From the NCBI GenBank assembly GCA_045616665.1, contig JAZLHE010000098.1, positions 8,231-72,230 of the forward strand: a stretch of 64,000 nucleotides of DNA, written 5' to 3'. Every line of letters starts with the position of its first letter. Position 1 is the stretch's first letter. The translations under genes and the position numbers were made by a program. The notes under the pieces were generated by a model, which saw only the letters and a program-made list of their open reading frames with translations, did not search any database and had not been told where the DNA came from. Shown here one piece after another: positions 1 to 8,002 of the stretch. This DNA comes from RUG11690 sp045616665. GTDB taxonomy: Bacteria > Bacteroidota > Bacteroidia > Bacteroidales > WCHB1-69.

Positions 1-440
1 AAACGCGATAATATCTCCTTAACCCTTGATTCAAAATCCCAAGCCTGCAATCGGTCCATTTCCATAATGGCCTTTTGCATACGCTCGTGAATGGCAGTGG
101 AATTCTTATCCTGTTCGGACCATAGCAGGCAGGCTTCGTATTCTTTAATTGCCTGAATGGTAGGTGTTTGCGCATCGAAAATAGCATCAAGGACAGAGTA
201 GTTATCGCTGAAATTATCCATTTGTGGCAAATATGCCACGCGAATGTCATTCCGAATCACCACTTGTCCATCATCAGGCAATTCTCGTCCCGCGATGATA
301 TTCAACAACGTACTTTTCCCAGTTCCGTTTCGGGCAATCAAAGCCGTTTTCTGGCCTTTTTCCAAGCCAAAGGTAATGTCGGAGAATAACTCTTTCTCCC
401 CGATGCTTTTGGAAAGTTTTTCAACAGTCAGGTAATTCAT
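1..440 (-). CDS. ABC-F family ATPase, N-terminal part (cut by window edge)
   Basis: The ATG at 440 opens a frame that runs off the left edge after about 146 codons. The protein starts MNYLTVEKLSKS and carries a Walker A motif of the form ARNGTGKST near residue 36, followed by a stretch with a Q-loop-like LPQ, as expected for the first ATPase domain of a soluble ABC-F protein. Such proteins have two fused ATPase domains and no membrane part, and act on the ribosome (translation factor or antibiotic target protection). The gene lies 39 bp downstream of ridA on the same strand, so the two may be cotranscribed. Only the first nucleotide-binding domain is visible, so the subfamily (Uup-like or other) cannot be fixed. 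Family call is fairly sure; the exact role is not. Confidence 0.8.
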   Translation of the reverse strand, partial: MNYLTVEKLSKSIGEKELFSDITFGLEKGQKTALIARNGTGKSTLLNIIAGRELPDDGQVVIRNDIRVAYLPQMDNFSDNYSVLDAIFDAQTPTIQAIKEYEACLLWSEQDKNSTAIHERMQKAIMEMDRLQAWDFESRVKEILSR

Positions 441-479
441 CAAAAGATGAAATAAAATCAGAAATATAGTCTAAGATGA

Positions 480-854
480 CTATTTTGCGGCAATAGTCTC
501 AATTTCAACCAATGCTCCGAGAGGAAGGTCTTTCACGGCGAAAGCGGCTCTTGCAGGAGGATTGGATGTATAATATTTGGCATAAACTTCATTCATCGGT
601 TTGAAGAATGCGATATCGCTCAAGAGACAAGTCGATTTGATGACATTGTCGAAAGTATAGCCGGCTTCTTTAAGGATAGCAGCAATATTTTTCATTACCT
701 GTTCAGTTTGAGCTTCAATGCCTTCGGGCATTTTACCGGTAGCCGGGTCAACCGGAATTTGACCTGAAATGAACAACATTCCGTTGGCTTCAATGGCTTG
801 GCTGTATGGTCCCACTGCTTTGGGGGCATTGTCGGTATGGATAACTTTCTTCAT
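480..854 (-). CDS. ridA: RidA family enamine/imine deaminase
   Basis: A 124-residue protein of the normal RidA (YjgF/YER057c/UK114) length. RidA hydrolyses reactive 2-aminoacrylate and related enamines produced by PLP enzymes, releasing ammonia and a keto acid, in the cytoplasm as a trimer. Family marks are GPYSQAI near residue 15, SGQIPVDP near 30, and the substrate-binding Arg102 in PPARAAFAV, followed by the acidic VEIE near 116. A Bacteroidota promoter element lies upstream at 887-894. The start ATG at 854 gives the expected MKKVIHTDNAPKA N-terminus. The PLP enzymes glyA and the cysteine desulfurase elsewhere in the window are possible producers of its substrates, but that link is only inference. 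Confidence 0.95.
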   Translation of the reverse strand: MKKVIHTDNAPKAVGPYSQAIEANGMLFISGQIPVDPATGKMPEGIEAQTEQVMKNIAAILKEAGYTFDNVIKSTCLLSDIAFFKPMNEVYAKYYTSNPPARAAFAVKDLPLGALVEIETIAAK

Positions 855-886
855 AGTAAATTTGATTTTTTAAGTTAATGATTTTG

Positions 887-894
887 CAAAGATA
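887..894 (-). promoter_or_regulatory. Bacteroidota -7 element (TATCTTTG) for ridA
   Basis: On the minus strand TATCTTTG matches the TAnnTTTG -7 consensus and is followed by C. It sits about 33 bp before the ridA start. No clear -33 TTG box is seen at the usual spacing. Confidence 0.65.
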
Positions 895-958
895 CGATTT
901 TTTTTGATGTATAATTACTTTATTCAGCACGAAAAGTCATTCTATTTTTATCAGGAAC

Positions 959-1945
959 TCATAAATGACACAAGGAAAAATATTTCTGCATCACGCGCAA
1001 GGCAATATAGCGTTCTCTTCGTTCATCGCGGAATTGTGCAACATATTTCTGCGCATTTTGTGACATTTGTTCTGCTTCTTTGGGATGGGCAGTGTAATAA
1101 TCCAATTGCTGATGCAAATCACTGTAGTCATCTTTGATTTCAACATAATGCACGCCGCCTTGAAGACGACCTTCCATAAACCAGGTTTCGCAGGTGGGGC
1201 GGGGCATTACCGCCAAAGAATTGCTCGACATCACCCACTTTAAATTACTGGCCACATCATTGCCTTCCAAGGCCATAATATACTTGTAATCAAGATGTTC
1301 ATATAGAGACATTCGCGGAACGATGGTTTTTCCGTCGGGATTGTCGGCCAGAAGACCGCCATTGGCCAGAGTGTTGGCGGCATCCACGCGCGGATCACTG
1401 GCAAATTGTTGTATAAATCGAATACGGTTTTTGCGCGTGCCCACTTGTCCTCTAAAAATAACGCGGTCTTGTTTATCGGCAAATGGAATCCGGTCATTGA
1501 CATAAACAAAATGCCGACATTTGTCTAATTTCAGCAGTACCGCATTGGCATTATCTGGCGTAAGACTGCGGCTTTTGACAATCGTAGGATAGGGTGGAAT
1601 GTCCCGAATATCTCCAAACAGATAATTCCACGGCAAATCGGGATTAAACCAACGGATAATTTCGCGACTGTCATAATAATAGGTGCTATTATGGCCTTTT
1701 TTGTGCAAATCACCGATTCGCGAAGCGGCAGGTCCCAAATCCGAGGATGTCATCAGCTTGCAATAATAGTCAACCCGATCAGCGATATATTTTTCATCGT
1801 AAAGGCGTGCGCAAATTTCCATTTCTTTCTGCAGTTGTTGACGCGTCCACGAATCCGGAACAAGTTCCCGAGCCACGGCTTTCAGATAAAATAGAAATTT
1901 GGAATTTTTACCGCTATGAAATATGTATTTTAAAGAAGCGTTCAT
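959..1945 (-). CDS. Glycosyltransferase family 90 (CAP10/LpsA-like)
   Basis: A protein of about 328 residues, resembling GT90 enzymes of the CAP10/LpsA type that add sugars to lipopolysaccharide or capsule. Marks are the central segment with FRGQVGTRKNR near residue 165, MSLYEHLDYKYIMALEGND near 215, and SSNSLAVMPRPTCETWFMEG near 245, which together form the donor-binding core of this family. No signal peptide or membrane helix is seen, so it probably works at the inner face of the membrane. I chose the ATG at 1945 (MNASLKYIF) over a TTG four codons upstream. It is a lone gene with its own promoter motif at 1974-1981; no other polysaccharide genes sit next to it, so the glycan it modifies cannot be named. 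Confidence 0.8.
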   Translation of the reverse strand: MNASLKYIFHSGKNSKFLFYLKAVARELVPDSWTRQQLQKEMEICARLYDEKYIADRVDYYCKLMTSSDLGPAASRIGDLHKKGHNSTYYYDSREIIRWFNPDLPWNYLFGDIRDIPPYPTIVKSRSLTPDNANAVLLKLDKCRHFVYVNDRIPFADKQDRVIFRGQVGTRKNRIRFIQQFASDPRVDAANTLANGGLLADNPDGKTIVPRMSLYEHLDYKYIMALEGNDVASNLKWVMSSNSLAVMPRPTCETWFMEGRLQGGVHYVEIKDDYSDLHQQLDYYTAHPKEAEQMSQNAQKYVAQFRDERRERYIALRVMQKYFSLCHL

Positions 1946-1973
1946 CACGAAGGACAATAATGATTTTGAGTGG

Positions 1974-1981
1974 CAAAATTA
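1974..1981 (-). promoter_or_regulatory. Bacteroidota -7 element (TAATTTTG) for the GT90 gene
   Basis: TAATTTTGCC on the minus strand fits the TAnnTTTG consensus, about 29 bp ahead of the chosen ATG at 1945. Confidence 0.55.
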
Positions 1982-2000
1982 CGCATTTTTCGGCAAACAA

Positions 2001-2030
2001 AAAAACCCCTGACAAACAGGGGCTTTTTTA
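2001..2030 (-). terminator. Rho-independent terminator after gdhA
   Basis: On the minus strand a CCCCTG / CAGGGG stem with a TTTGT loop is followed by a run of eight T residues. It begins about 28 bp past the gdhA stop codon, the right place to end gdhA transcripts. The opposite strand also has a T run, so it may work in both directions. Confidence 0.85.
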
Positions 2031-2057
2031 TAAAGAAGACCAAAAGGTCTAAAAGTA

Positions 2058-3401
2058 TTAGTAAGCAATACCTTGAGCGATCATAGCGTTGGCAACCTTG
2101 ATGAAACCAGCGATATTGGCACCCTTAACGTAGTTGATGTAACCGTTCTTTTCGGTACCATATTTAACGCAGTTTTCGTGGATGTTGTTCATGATGCCGT
2201 GTAATTTTTCATCAACTTCGGCAGCAGTCCAAGAAAGGTGCATAGCGTTTTGGCTCATTTCAAGACCTGAAGTAGCAACGCCACCAGCGTTAGCAGCTTT
2301 ACCAGGAGCGAAAGAAACTTTCTTCTTCTGTAATGCGGCAACAGCGTCAGCGGTACAACCCATATTAGAAACTTCAACAACGTATTTAACCTTGTTGGCG
2401 ATCAACATCTTGGCATCGTCACCGTTCAATTCGTTCTGGATAGCGCAAGTCATAGCGATTTCGCAAGGAACTTCCCATACTTTGTGACCCTTAACGAATT
2501 TAGCTGATTTGAACTTCTTGGCGAAAGGTTCAACAACGTTGTTACGTGTTGCGTTCAATTCGTTCATATAAGCGATCTTTTCAGGAGTGCTGATACCTTC
2601 TTCGTCAATGATGTAACCATCAGGACCAGAGATAGCAACTAACTTAGCGCCGAGTTCGGCAAGTTTAAGAGCCGTACCCCAAGCAACGTTACCGAAACCA
2701 GAGATGATGCAGCGTTTGCCTTTCAGTTTGTCTTTCTTAGCAGCCAACATACCTTCCAAGAAATAAACAGCACCGAAACCGGTAGCTTCTGGACGAATCA
2801 AAGAACCGCCCCATTCAAGACCTTTACCAGTGAGAACGCCAACGTGTTCGCCACGGAGTCTCTTATATTGACCATACATGAAACCGATTTCACGACCGCC
2901 AACACCGATATCACCAGCAGGAACGTCAGTATCAGCACCGATATATTTCTGTAATTCAGTCATGAAAGCTTGGCAGAAACGCATAACTTCGCCTTCTGAT
3001 TTGCCCTTAGGATCGAAGTCAGAACCACCTTTGCCACCACCCATTGGGAGAGTAGTCAAAGAGTTTTTGAAAGTCTGTTCGAAAGCCAAGAATTTCATTG
3101 TGTCTTCAGTTACTGTAGGATGGAAACGGATACCGCCCTTGTAAGGTCCGATAGCCATATTGTGTTGTACACGGTAACCACGGTTTACTTGGATATTACC
3201 CTTATCGTCAACCCAGGTAACTTTGAATTTGATAATTCTTTCAGGTTCAAGAATTCTTTCTACGATTTTGTAATTGTCATAGATAGGATTTTCGTTCACG
3301 AAATCACAAATGGTTTCCAAAACTTCGGTAGCAGCCTGAATGTACAGAGGTTGTCCCGGATTCTTAGCCGTTACGTCGGCAACTAATTTTTTAAGATCCA
3401 T
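2058..3401 (-). CDS. gdhA: NADP-type glutamate dehydrogenase
   Basis: A 447-residue protein, the usual length for hexameric bacterial glutamate dehydrogenase, which interconverts 2-oxoglutarate plus ammonium and glutamate and is the main ammonium-assimilation route in many Bacteroidales. Visible marks are the PYKGGIRFHP segment near residue 86, the catalytic-lysine loop PMGGGKGGSDFDPKGKS near 119-135 with Lys124, PAGDIGVGGREIG near 163, and the Rossmann fingerprint GFGNVAWGTA near 237. The full-length S-D-F-D-P-K-G-K pattern and overall length fit the NADP-linked form, though cofactor preference is not proven by this. It stands alone with its own promoter motif (3446-3453) and terminator (2001-2030). 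Confidence 0.97.
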   Translation of the reverse strand: MDLKKLVADVTAKNPGQPLYIQAATEVLETICDFVNENPIYDNYKIVERILEPERIIKFKVTWVDDKGNIQVNRGYRVQHNMAIGPYKGGIRFHPTVTEDTMKFLAFEQTFKNSLTTLPMGGGKGGSDFDPKGKSEGEVMRFCQAFMTELQKYIGADTDVPAGDIGVGGREIGFMYGQYKRLRGEHVGVLTGKGLEWGGSLIRPEATGFGAVYFLEGMLAAKKDKLKGKRCIISGFGNVAWGTALKLAELGAKLVAISGPDGYIIDEEGISTPEKIAYMNELNATRNNVVEPFAKKFKSAKFVKGHKVWEVPCEIAMTCAIQNELNGDDAKMLIANKVKYVVEVSNMGCTADAVAALQKKKVSFAPGKAANAGGVATSGLEMSQNAMHLSWTAAEVDEKLHGIMNNIHENCVKYGTEKNGYINYVKGANIAGFIKVANAMIAQGIAY

Positions 3402-3445
3402 AGTATATGTTTTTTAAAAGGTTTGTGTTAATCTTTTTTCGTGTG

Positions 3446-3453
3446 CAAAGGTA
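3446..3453 (-). promoter_or_regulatory. Bacteroidota -7 element (TACCTTTG) for gdhA
   Basis: TACCTTTGCAC on the minus strand fits the consensus and sits about 45 bp ahead of the gdhA ATG. Confidence 0.65.
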
Positions 3454-3498
3454 TGAATTTTTTTCGAATTTTATTCGTTTCTTATAAAATATTTTTCC

Positions 3499-3864
3499 TC
3501 ATTTAAATATGAAGTAAACGGCCAACACCAAAAATGTGAATCCAATCAAATGGTTATACGTAAGATGTTGATTTTTAAACACTAACAAAGTGAATACAGT
3601 GAACACCGTCAAGGTAATCGCTTCTTGAATGACCTTCAATTGCCACAAATTAAAAGGACCCCCGTTATCGACAAAGCCGATTTTGTTGGCAGGAACTTGA
3701 AAGCAATATTCAATGAAGGCAATACCCCAGCTGATTACGATCGTGAGGGGCAAACTTAAATTGCTTAGCCAACTGACATCCTTGAATTTCAGGTGTCCAT
3801 ACCAAGCACAAGTCATAAAAACGTTAGCAATAATTAGAAGAACTATAGTATAAACAGCTTTCAT
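3499..3864 (-). CDS. DUF486 / DMT-family small membrane protein
   Basis: A 121-residue, very hydrophobic protein with four predicted transmembrane helices (about residues 3-20, 35-55, 75-97 and 102-120), matching the DUF486 family of the drug/metabolite transporter clan in length and pattern (WYGHLKF near 22, EYCFQVPANKIG near 51). Its substrate is unknown. The start overlaps the end of recJ by 4 bp (ATGA-type overlap), so it is translated from the recJ mRNA. Nothing in the context suggests a functional link with DNA repair; the pairing may simply be operon economy. Confidence 0.8.
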   Translation of the reverse strand: MKAVYTIVLLIIANVFMTCAWYGHLKFKDVSWLSNLSLPLTIVISWGIAFIEYCFQVPANKIGFVDNGGPFNLWQLKVIQEAITLTVFTVFTLLVFKNQHLTYNHLIGFTFLVLAVYFIFK

Positions 3865-5636
3865 AAGTTTTCGTTGGCACGAATATCTTTAATGTTGAGT
3901 TGTATGGTAGTTTTATTATTCCAATTGTTTTCTTCCACGTGATAGACGATATCAAATTTCTTCTTGTTGGTAATCAAGTCGAATTTTTCGTGAAGATTAT
4001 AACCAATGCCGTCCAACGGTTGCGTTGACTTGTCAGGATACAGCACCCTCATTTTGACGTGTTTTCCCTTGTTTCCAACGACTTTTCCGTTACCTTCTTC
4101 AACGACACCATTCGATTGAAAAACAGGAGCCATATTGCCCGGTCCAAAGGGTGCAAAGCGATTGAGATTGGCAACAAAATTGGTTGTAATGTCCGACAGG
4201 TCCAAGGCCAAATCCACATTGATTTCAGGAACGTATGCGTCTTCCTCGAGATTTTCTGCCACATATTGTTCAAAGCGTTCCTTAAACTCTTCCAGATTTT
4301 CTTCTTTCATAGACAATCCGGCCGCAAATTTATGGCCGCCGAAATCTTCCAACAAGTCCGAGCAGCTGTCGATACCGTCATAAATGTTGAATTCTTTGAC
4401 GGAGCGTGCCGAGCCGGTAATCAAGCCGTTGGAAGAACGCGTCAGCACGATGGTCGGCTTGTAAAATTCCTCCACCAGACGAGATGCCACGATTCCGATA
4501 ATACCCTTAAACCAGTTGGGATTGTATATCACAATGCTCTTCCGGTTGATATATTCGTGGGTGTTTTTGATCATATTGACGGCCTCTTCGGTCGCATTTC
4601 TGTCTTGTTCTTTTCGTTGCTCGTTCTGGTTATTGATATTGTCGCCAATGTCGGACGACTTGTCCTCGTCTTCACAAATAAACAAGCGGACAGATTCCTT
4701 ACCGCTTTTCATTCTGCCGGCGGCATTAATGCGCGGTCCCACATAAAACACCAGGTCGGTAATGGAAATCACGCGGTTGAAAATCGTTTCTTCTTTGAAA
4801 GGATAATGGACTTTGATTCCTGATTTTTCCAAAATTGACTTGATTCCCACACGCGGGAAACGATTGATCATTTCAAGTCCATAATGGGCTAAAATTCGAT
4901 TTTCTCCAGTAATGGCCACGATGTCGGAAGCGATACTCACCGCCACCAAATCCATTCGTGACAACCACAACTGGTCAGGGAGGTCAAATTTTTTGCAATA
5001 TCCCTGAATCAGTTTAAAACCAACGCCGCAACCTGACAATTCCTTGTAAGGGTAGGGGCAATCACTGCGCTTGGGGTCCAACACGGCAACGGCGTGCGGT
5101 AACTCATCACCTTCCAAATGATGATCGCAAACAATCACATCAATGCCATACTTGTTGGCAATGTCGATTTTGTCGTTGGCTTTGATGCCGCAATCTAATG
5201 AGATAAGCAGGTTGATGCCACGCTCGTAGCAATATTCGACACCTTCTTCGGAAATACCATAACCTTCGCTGTAACGGTCTGGAATGTAAAATTCTACAAA
5301 TTTATCCGAATCCGTACCGATGATTTCACAAAGGAACGAGTAAAACAATGCCACAGCCGAAGTTCCATCCACATCATAGTCGCCATAAACCATTATTTTT
5401 TCGTTATTAATAATAGCTTTGGACAAGCGTTCAACGGCCTTGTCCATATCTTTCATTAGAAAAGGATCGTGTAGTTTATTGATGTCTGGATTGAAGAACT
5501 CGTCGGCCTGATCAACCGTCGTGATGCCGCGAGAAATAAGCAAAGAGGCTAAAGGTCGCTCAATCTTCAGTTTCTCGCTCAACTCTTCAACGGCTTTGTC
5601 GTCAGGTTGTTCCGAATTAATCCATCTTTTATTCAT
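3861..5636 (-). CDS. recJ: Single-stranded-DNA-specific exonuclease RecJ
   Basis: About 591 residues from the ATG at 5636 (MNKRWINSEQP), a good length for RecJ. RecJ is a 5'-3' exonuclease on single-stranded DNA in recombination and mismatch repair. The DHH-family core is intact: YGDYDVDGTSAVA (motif I) near residue 80, SLDCGIKA near 145, VCDHHLEGDELP (the DHH motif) near 169, and the DHHA1 part with GGHKFAAGLSM near 465, followed by an OB-like C-terminal region. I prefer this start to one 15 codons further upstream because the residues from MNKRW on match the usual family N-terminus and a promoter motif lies at 5661-5668, inside the longer reading. DUF486 follows with a 4-bp overlap. Confidence 0.95.
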   Translation of the reverse strand: MNKRWINSEQPDDKAVEELSEKLKIERPLASLLISRGITTVDQADEFFNPDINKLHDPFLMKDMDKAVERLSKAIINNEKIMVYGDYDVDGTSAVALFYSFLCEIIGTDSDKFVEFYIPDRYSEGYGISEEGVEYCYERGINLLISLDCGIKANDKIDIANKYGIDVIVCDHHLEGDELPHAVAVLDPKRSDCPYPYKELSGCGVGFKLIQGYCKKFDLPDQLWLSRMDLVAVSIASDIVAITGENRILAHYGLEMINRFPRVGIKSILEKSGIKVHYPFKEETIFNRVISITDLVFYVGPRINAAGRMKSGKESVRLFICEDEDKSSDIGDNINNQNEQRKEQDRNATEEAVNMIKNTHEYINRKSIVIYNPNWFKGIIGIVASRLVEEFYKPTIVLTRSSNGLITGSARSVKEFNIYDGIDSCSDLLEDFGGHKFAAGLSMKEENLEEFKERFEQYVAENLEEDAYVPEINVDLALDLSDITTNFVANLNRFAPFGPGNMAPVFQSNGVVEEGNGKVVGNKGKHVKMRVLYPDKSTQPLDGIGYNLHEKFDLITNKKKFDIVYHVEENNWNNKTTIQLNIKDIRANENL

Positions 5637-5660
5637 TTTGTATATTATATATTTAGGTCG

Positions 5661-5668
5661 CAAATATA
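5661..5668 (-). promoter_or_regulatory. Bacteroidota -7 element (TATATTTG) for recJ
   Basis: TATATTTGCG on the minus strand, about 25 bp ahead of the recJ ATG at 5636 and in the short gap after dnaA. It supports the downstream start and suggests recJ can be transcribed independently of dnaA. Confidence 0.6.
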
Positions 5669-5688
5669 TAAAAAAAATCAATAAGTTG

Positions 5689-7137
5689 CTACAATTTCAT
5701 CTTTTTTTCTATTTCATCTATGGCAAGTCTGATTTTTTTGTCGGTTTCGTAAAGGTTATTGATGGTTCTACAGGCATGCAAAACGGTGGCGTGATCCTTG
5801 TTTCCGCAATATGCGCCAATGGTTGACAAAGGCAATTTGGTATATTTTTTCGCAAAATACATACTCAATTGGCGTGCCTGCACAATCTCACGCTTACGCG
5901 TTTTGGCATTAATCATATCAATGGAGATGTGGAATTGATCACATATCACCTTCTGAATGTATTCGATGGAAATCTCCTTGGCCGTACTCTTGACATACTT
6001 GTCAATCATTTCCTTGGCCAAATCAACGGTAATGGCTTTGCGATTCAGTGACGCCTGGGCCAAAATAGCAATCATAGCACCCTCTAACTCTCTGGTATTC
6101 GAAGTGATACGTAGTGACAGATAATCTATTACTTCAGGTGGAAATTCAATGCCGTTGTTTTCCAATTTTTTGCGCAAAATGGCTATTCTCGTCTCCAGGT
6201 CCGGCACTTGCAAATCGGCCGTCAAGCCCCATTTGAAACGAGAAAGCAGGCGAGGTTCAAATCCCGCAATTTCAACCGGTGACTTATCCGCCGTGATGAC
6301 AATTTGCTTTCCTTTCTGGTGCAGATGGTTGAAGATATGGAAGAACGCCTCCTGCGTTTTGCCTTTTCCACCGGAAATAAATTGAATATCGTCAATAATC
6401 AACACATCCACTGACTGATAAAAGAAAATGAAGTCATTGACATTGCCGTTTTTCACGGATTCGACATATTGCTGGAAAAACAAGTCCGAATTAACGTACA
6501 AAACGGTTTTATCAGGATGGAACACCTTGGTTTGCAAGCCGATGGCGTGAGCAAGGTGTGTTTTTCCCAAACCCACTTCAGAATAAATGAACAAAGGATT
6601 GAAAGCAGTTCCACCCGGATCTTTGGCTACAGCCCAACCAGCTGAACGAGCTAAACGGTTACAATCTCCTTCAATATAATTGTCAAAATTCAAGGATTCA
6701 ATCAGGTTGGAATTGATTTTCTGCTTTTTCAGCCCTGGTGCGACGAAAGGATTGGGAATGACCTTGTTAGGCGCATTATACACGTCAATTGGCGGTTTTA
6801 CGGCCGGATTGTTCACAGCGGGACGATAACTGGAAGGCAGGGTGATGGTCTTGGACTGTTCAGGTACGTTTTGCTTTTCCATCAGCACCTTGTATTGCAA
6901 TTTTCCATTGACACCGAGTTCCCTTTTTATTACCTTTTTCAATAAGTTGACATAATGTTCTTCTAACCATTCGTAGAACAAGTGACTGGGTAGTTGGATA
7001 ATTAATGTGGAATTTTCTATCGCAACTGGAACAATGGGGACAAACCAGGTATTGTAAGCGTCAGCCTCAATATTGTCCTTGATGATTGCCAGACAATTCT
7101 TCCAAACCGCATTGTAATCCTTTGTAATCGTATTCAT
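5689..7137 (-). CDS. dnaA: Chromosomal replication initiator DnaA
   Basis: A 482-residue DnaA with all domains: an N-terminal interaction domain (about 1-85), a variable linker (about 90-150), the AAA+ domain with Walker A SEVGLGKTHL near residue 190 and Walker B VLIIDDIQF near 247, and the C-terminal DNA-binding domain with the signature GNKDHATVLHACRTINNL near 447-464. DnaA binds origin boxes and opens the duplex. It lies directly upstream of recJ on the same strand, which is not a classical dnaA-dnaN arrangement. I looked for DnaA boxes in the flanking gap (7138-7515) and saw none that match well, so the origin cannot be placed here from the sequence alone. Confidence 0.98.
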   Translation of the reverse strand: MNTITKDYNAVWKNCLAIIKDNIEADAYNTWFVPIVPVAIENSTLIIQLPSHLFYEWLEEHYVNLLKKVIKRELGVNGKLQYKVLMEKQNVPEQSKTITLPSSYRPAVNNPAVKPPIDVYNAPNKVIPNPFVAPGLKKQKINSNLIESLNFDNYIEGDCNRLARSAGWAVAKDPGGTAFNPLFIYSEVGLGKTHLAHAIGLQTKVFHPDKTVLYVNSDLFFQQYVESVKNGNVNDFIFFYQSVDVLIIDDIQFISGGKGKTQEAFFHIFNHLHQKGKQIVITADKSPVEIAGFEPRLLSRFKWGLTADLQVPDLETRIAILRKKLENNGIEFPPEVIDYLSLRITSNTRELEGAMIAILAQASLNRKAITVDLAKEMIDKYVKSTAKEISIEYIQKVICDQFHISIDMINAKTRKREIVQARQLSMYFAKKYTKLPLSTIGAYCGNKDHATVLHACRTINNLYETDKKIRLAIDEIEKKMKL

Positions 7138-7311
7138 CGTTTCCGAAATTCTTTTTTAGTCGTAATTACTTGTATTTGAATAAATTAACAGAAATAACTT
7201 TCTCGTTTTTTGATGATACAAAAATGAACAAAAAAAAGTTGAAAAAATGCAAATATGATGCTTGATTTTTAAAAAACTTTGTATATAGTGAAATGAGGGT
7301 TTTCGCCACCT

Positions 7312-7319
7312 CAAAAATA
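7312..7319 (-). promoter_or_regulatory. Possible -7 element (TATTTTTG) for dnaA
   Basis: A consensus match on the minus strand about 175 bp ahead of the dnaA ATG. The long leader makes this only a candidate. Confidence 0.35.
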
Positions 7320-7440
7320 TAAGTTGTTTGATTTCAGCATTATATGTTTTCAACAATATGAAATAATCACTTAAGTGATTCAAAATCAATATAATACATA
7401 TTTATTTATTAACAATTCCGGATTTAATTTAAAAAAGATG

Positions 7441-7448
7441 TATTTTTG
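7441..7448 (+). promoter_or_regulatory. Bacteroidota -7 element (TATTTTTG) for the 7516 lipoprotein
   Basis: TATTTTTGCAC fits the consensus, 68 bp ahead of the ATG at 7516. It lies inside a longer reading of the frame, which argues for the downstream start. Confidence 0.6.
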
Positions 7449-7515
7449 CACTCCAAAAGGTAAACATAAAGATATATACATTAATTTATTCTATAAACCT
7501 AAAAATTATTTTATT

Positions 7516-7977
7516 ATGAAAAAAGCACTATTTATCATTGCCGCAGTAGCTATGGTGTTCTCACTGAATTCTTGTAACAAGCAAAATTCTACATACGGTG
7601 GAACATACGTAGGCTCTTATCAATTTTTCAAACAAAATTCACCCAATGTTGATTCAGTTAGAAACAACAAAAAACTTCCCGTTCTTCAATTAACCGACAA
7701 CAGCGTTTCTGTTTTTGACGTTATTCCATTGTCAAAAGCATCAGAAGGCATTTATGAAACCAGCGAAGAAGGAACTTCATTCTTGACCACTATTTTGAGT
7801 ACATTTGGCGTAGGTGCCGGTGTGAATGAAAGTATCAAGGCGGTTAAGTTGCGTGCCGATTTCACGGTTTCCCAACACCTTACTTTCACGATGGCATACG
7901 AAGTAAGTCTTTTGCAAGGTCTTGCCAATACCGAAATCCGTATTCTTCAGTTTGATGGCGACAAACAGGTCAAATAG
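7516..7977 (+). CDS. Small lipoprotein of unknown function
   Basis: A 153-residue protein starting MKKALFIIAAVAMVFSLNSCNK, a clear lipoprotein signal with the lipobox Cys at residue 20. The mature part is about 130 residues, begins with a Gly/Tyr-rich segment (YGGTYVGSYQFF) and ends with alternating hydrophobic strands (LTFTMAYEVSL, TEIRILQF), suggesting a compact beta fold. I do not recognise the family. I chose the ATG at 7516 because the signal peptide starts there; a further 47 codons upstream are open but contain the promoter motif. It is followed after 25 bp by the T9SS cargo gene, so the two may be cotranscribed. Confidence 0.75.
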   Translation: MKKALFIIAAVAMVFSLNSCNKQNSTYGGTYVGSYQFFKQNSPNVDSVRNNKKLPVLQLTDNSVSVFDVIPLSKASEGIYETSEEGTSFLTTILSTFGVGAGVNESIKAVKLRADFTVSQHLTFTMAYEVSLLQGLANTEIRILQFDGDKQVK

Positions 7978-8002
7978 TTAGTAATCCTAAAGATTCAATT
8001 TT

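Larger units (their letters stand above)
7138..7515. other. AT-rich gap between dnaA and a divergent lipoprotein gene
   Basis: This 378-bp stretch holds no convincing gene. It is very AT-rich. It has a minus-strand -7 motif (TATTTTTG, 7312-7319) that could serve dnaA and a plus-strand one (7441-7448) for the lipoprotein. The nearest thing to a DnaA box is TTATTAACA (two mismatches to TTATCCACA), too weak to call an origin. Confidence 0.6.

Noticed and set aside
4059..4823. Plus-strand open frame of about 250 residues opposite recJ
   Set aside because: Shadow of recJ; it has no promoter and no recognisable domain.
7138..7515. Replication origin next to dnaA
   Set aside because: AT-rich and near dnaA, but no good DnaA boxes (best is a two-mismatch TTATTAACA) and no obvious repeat cluster.
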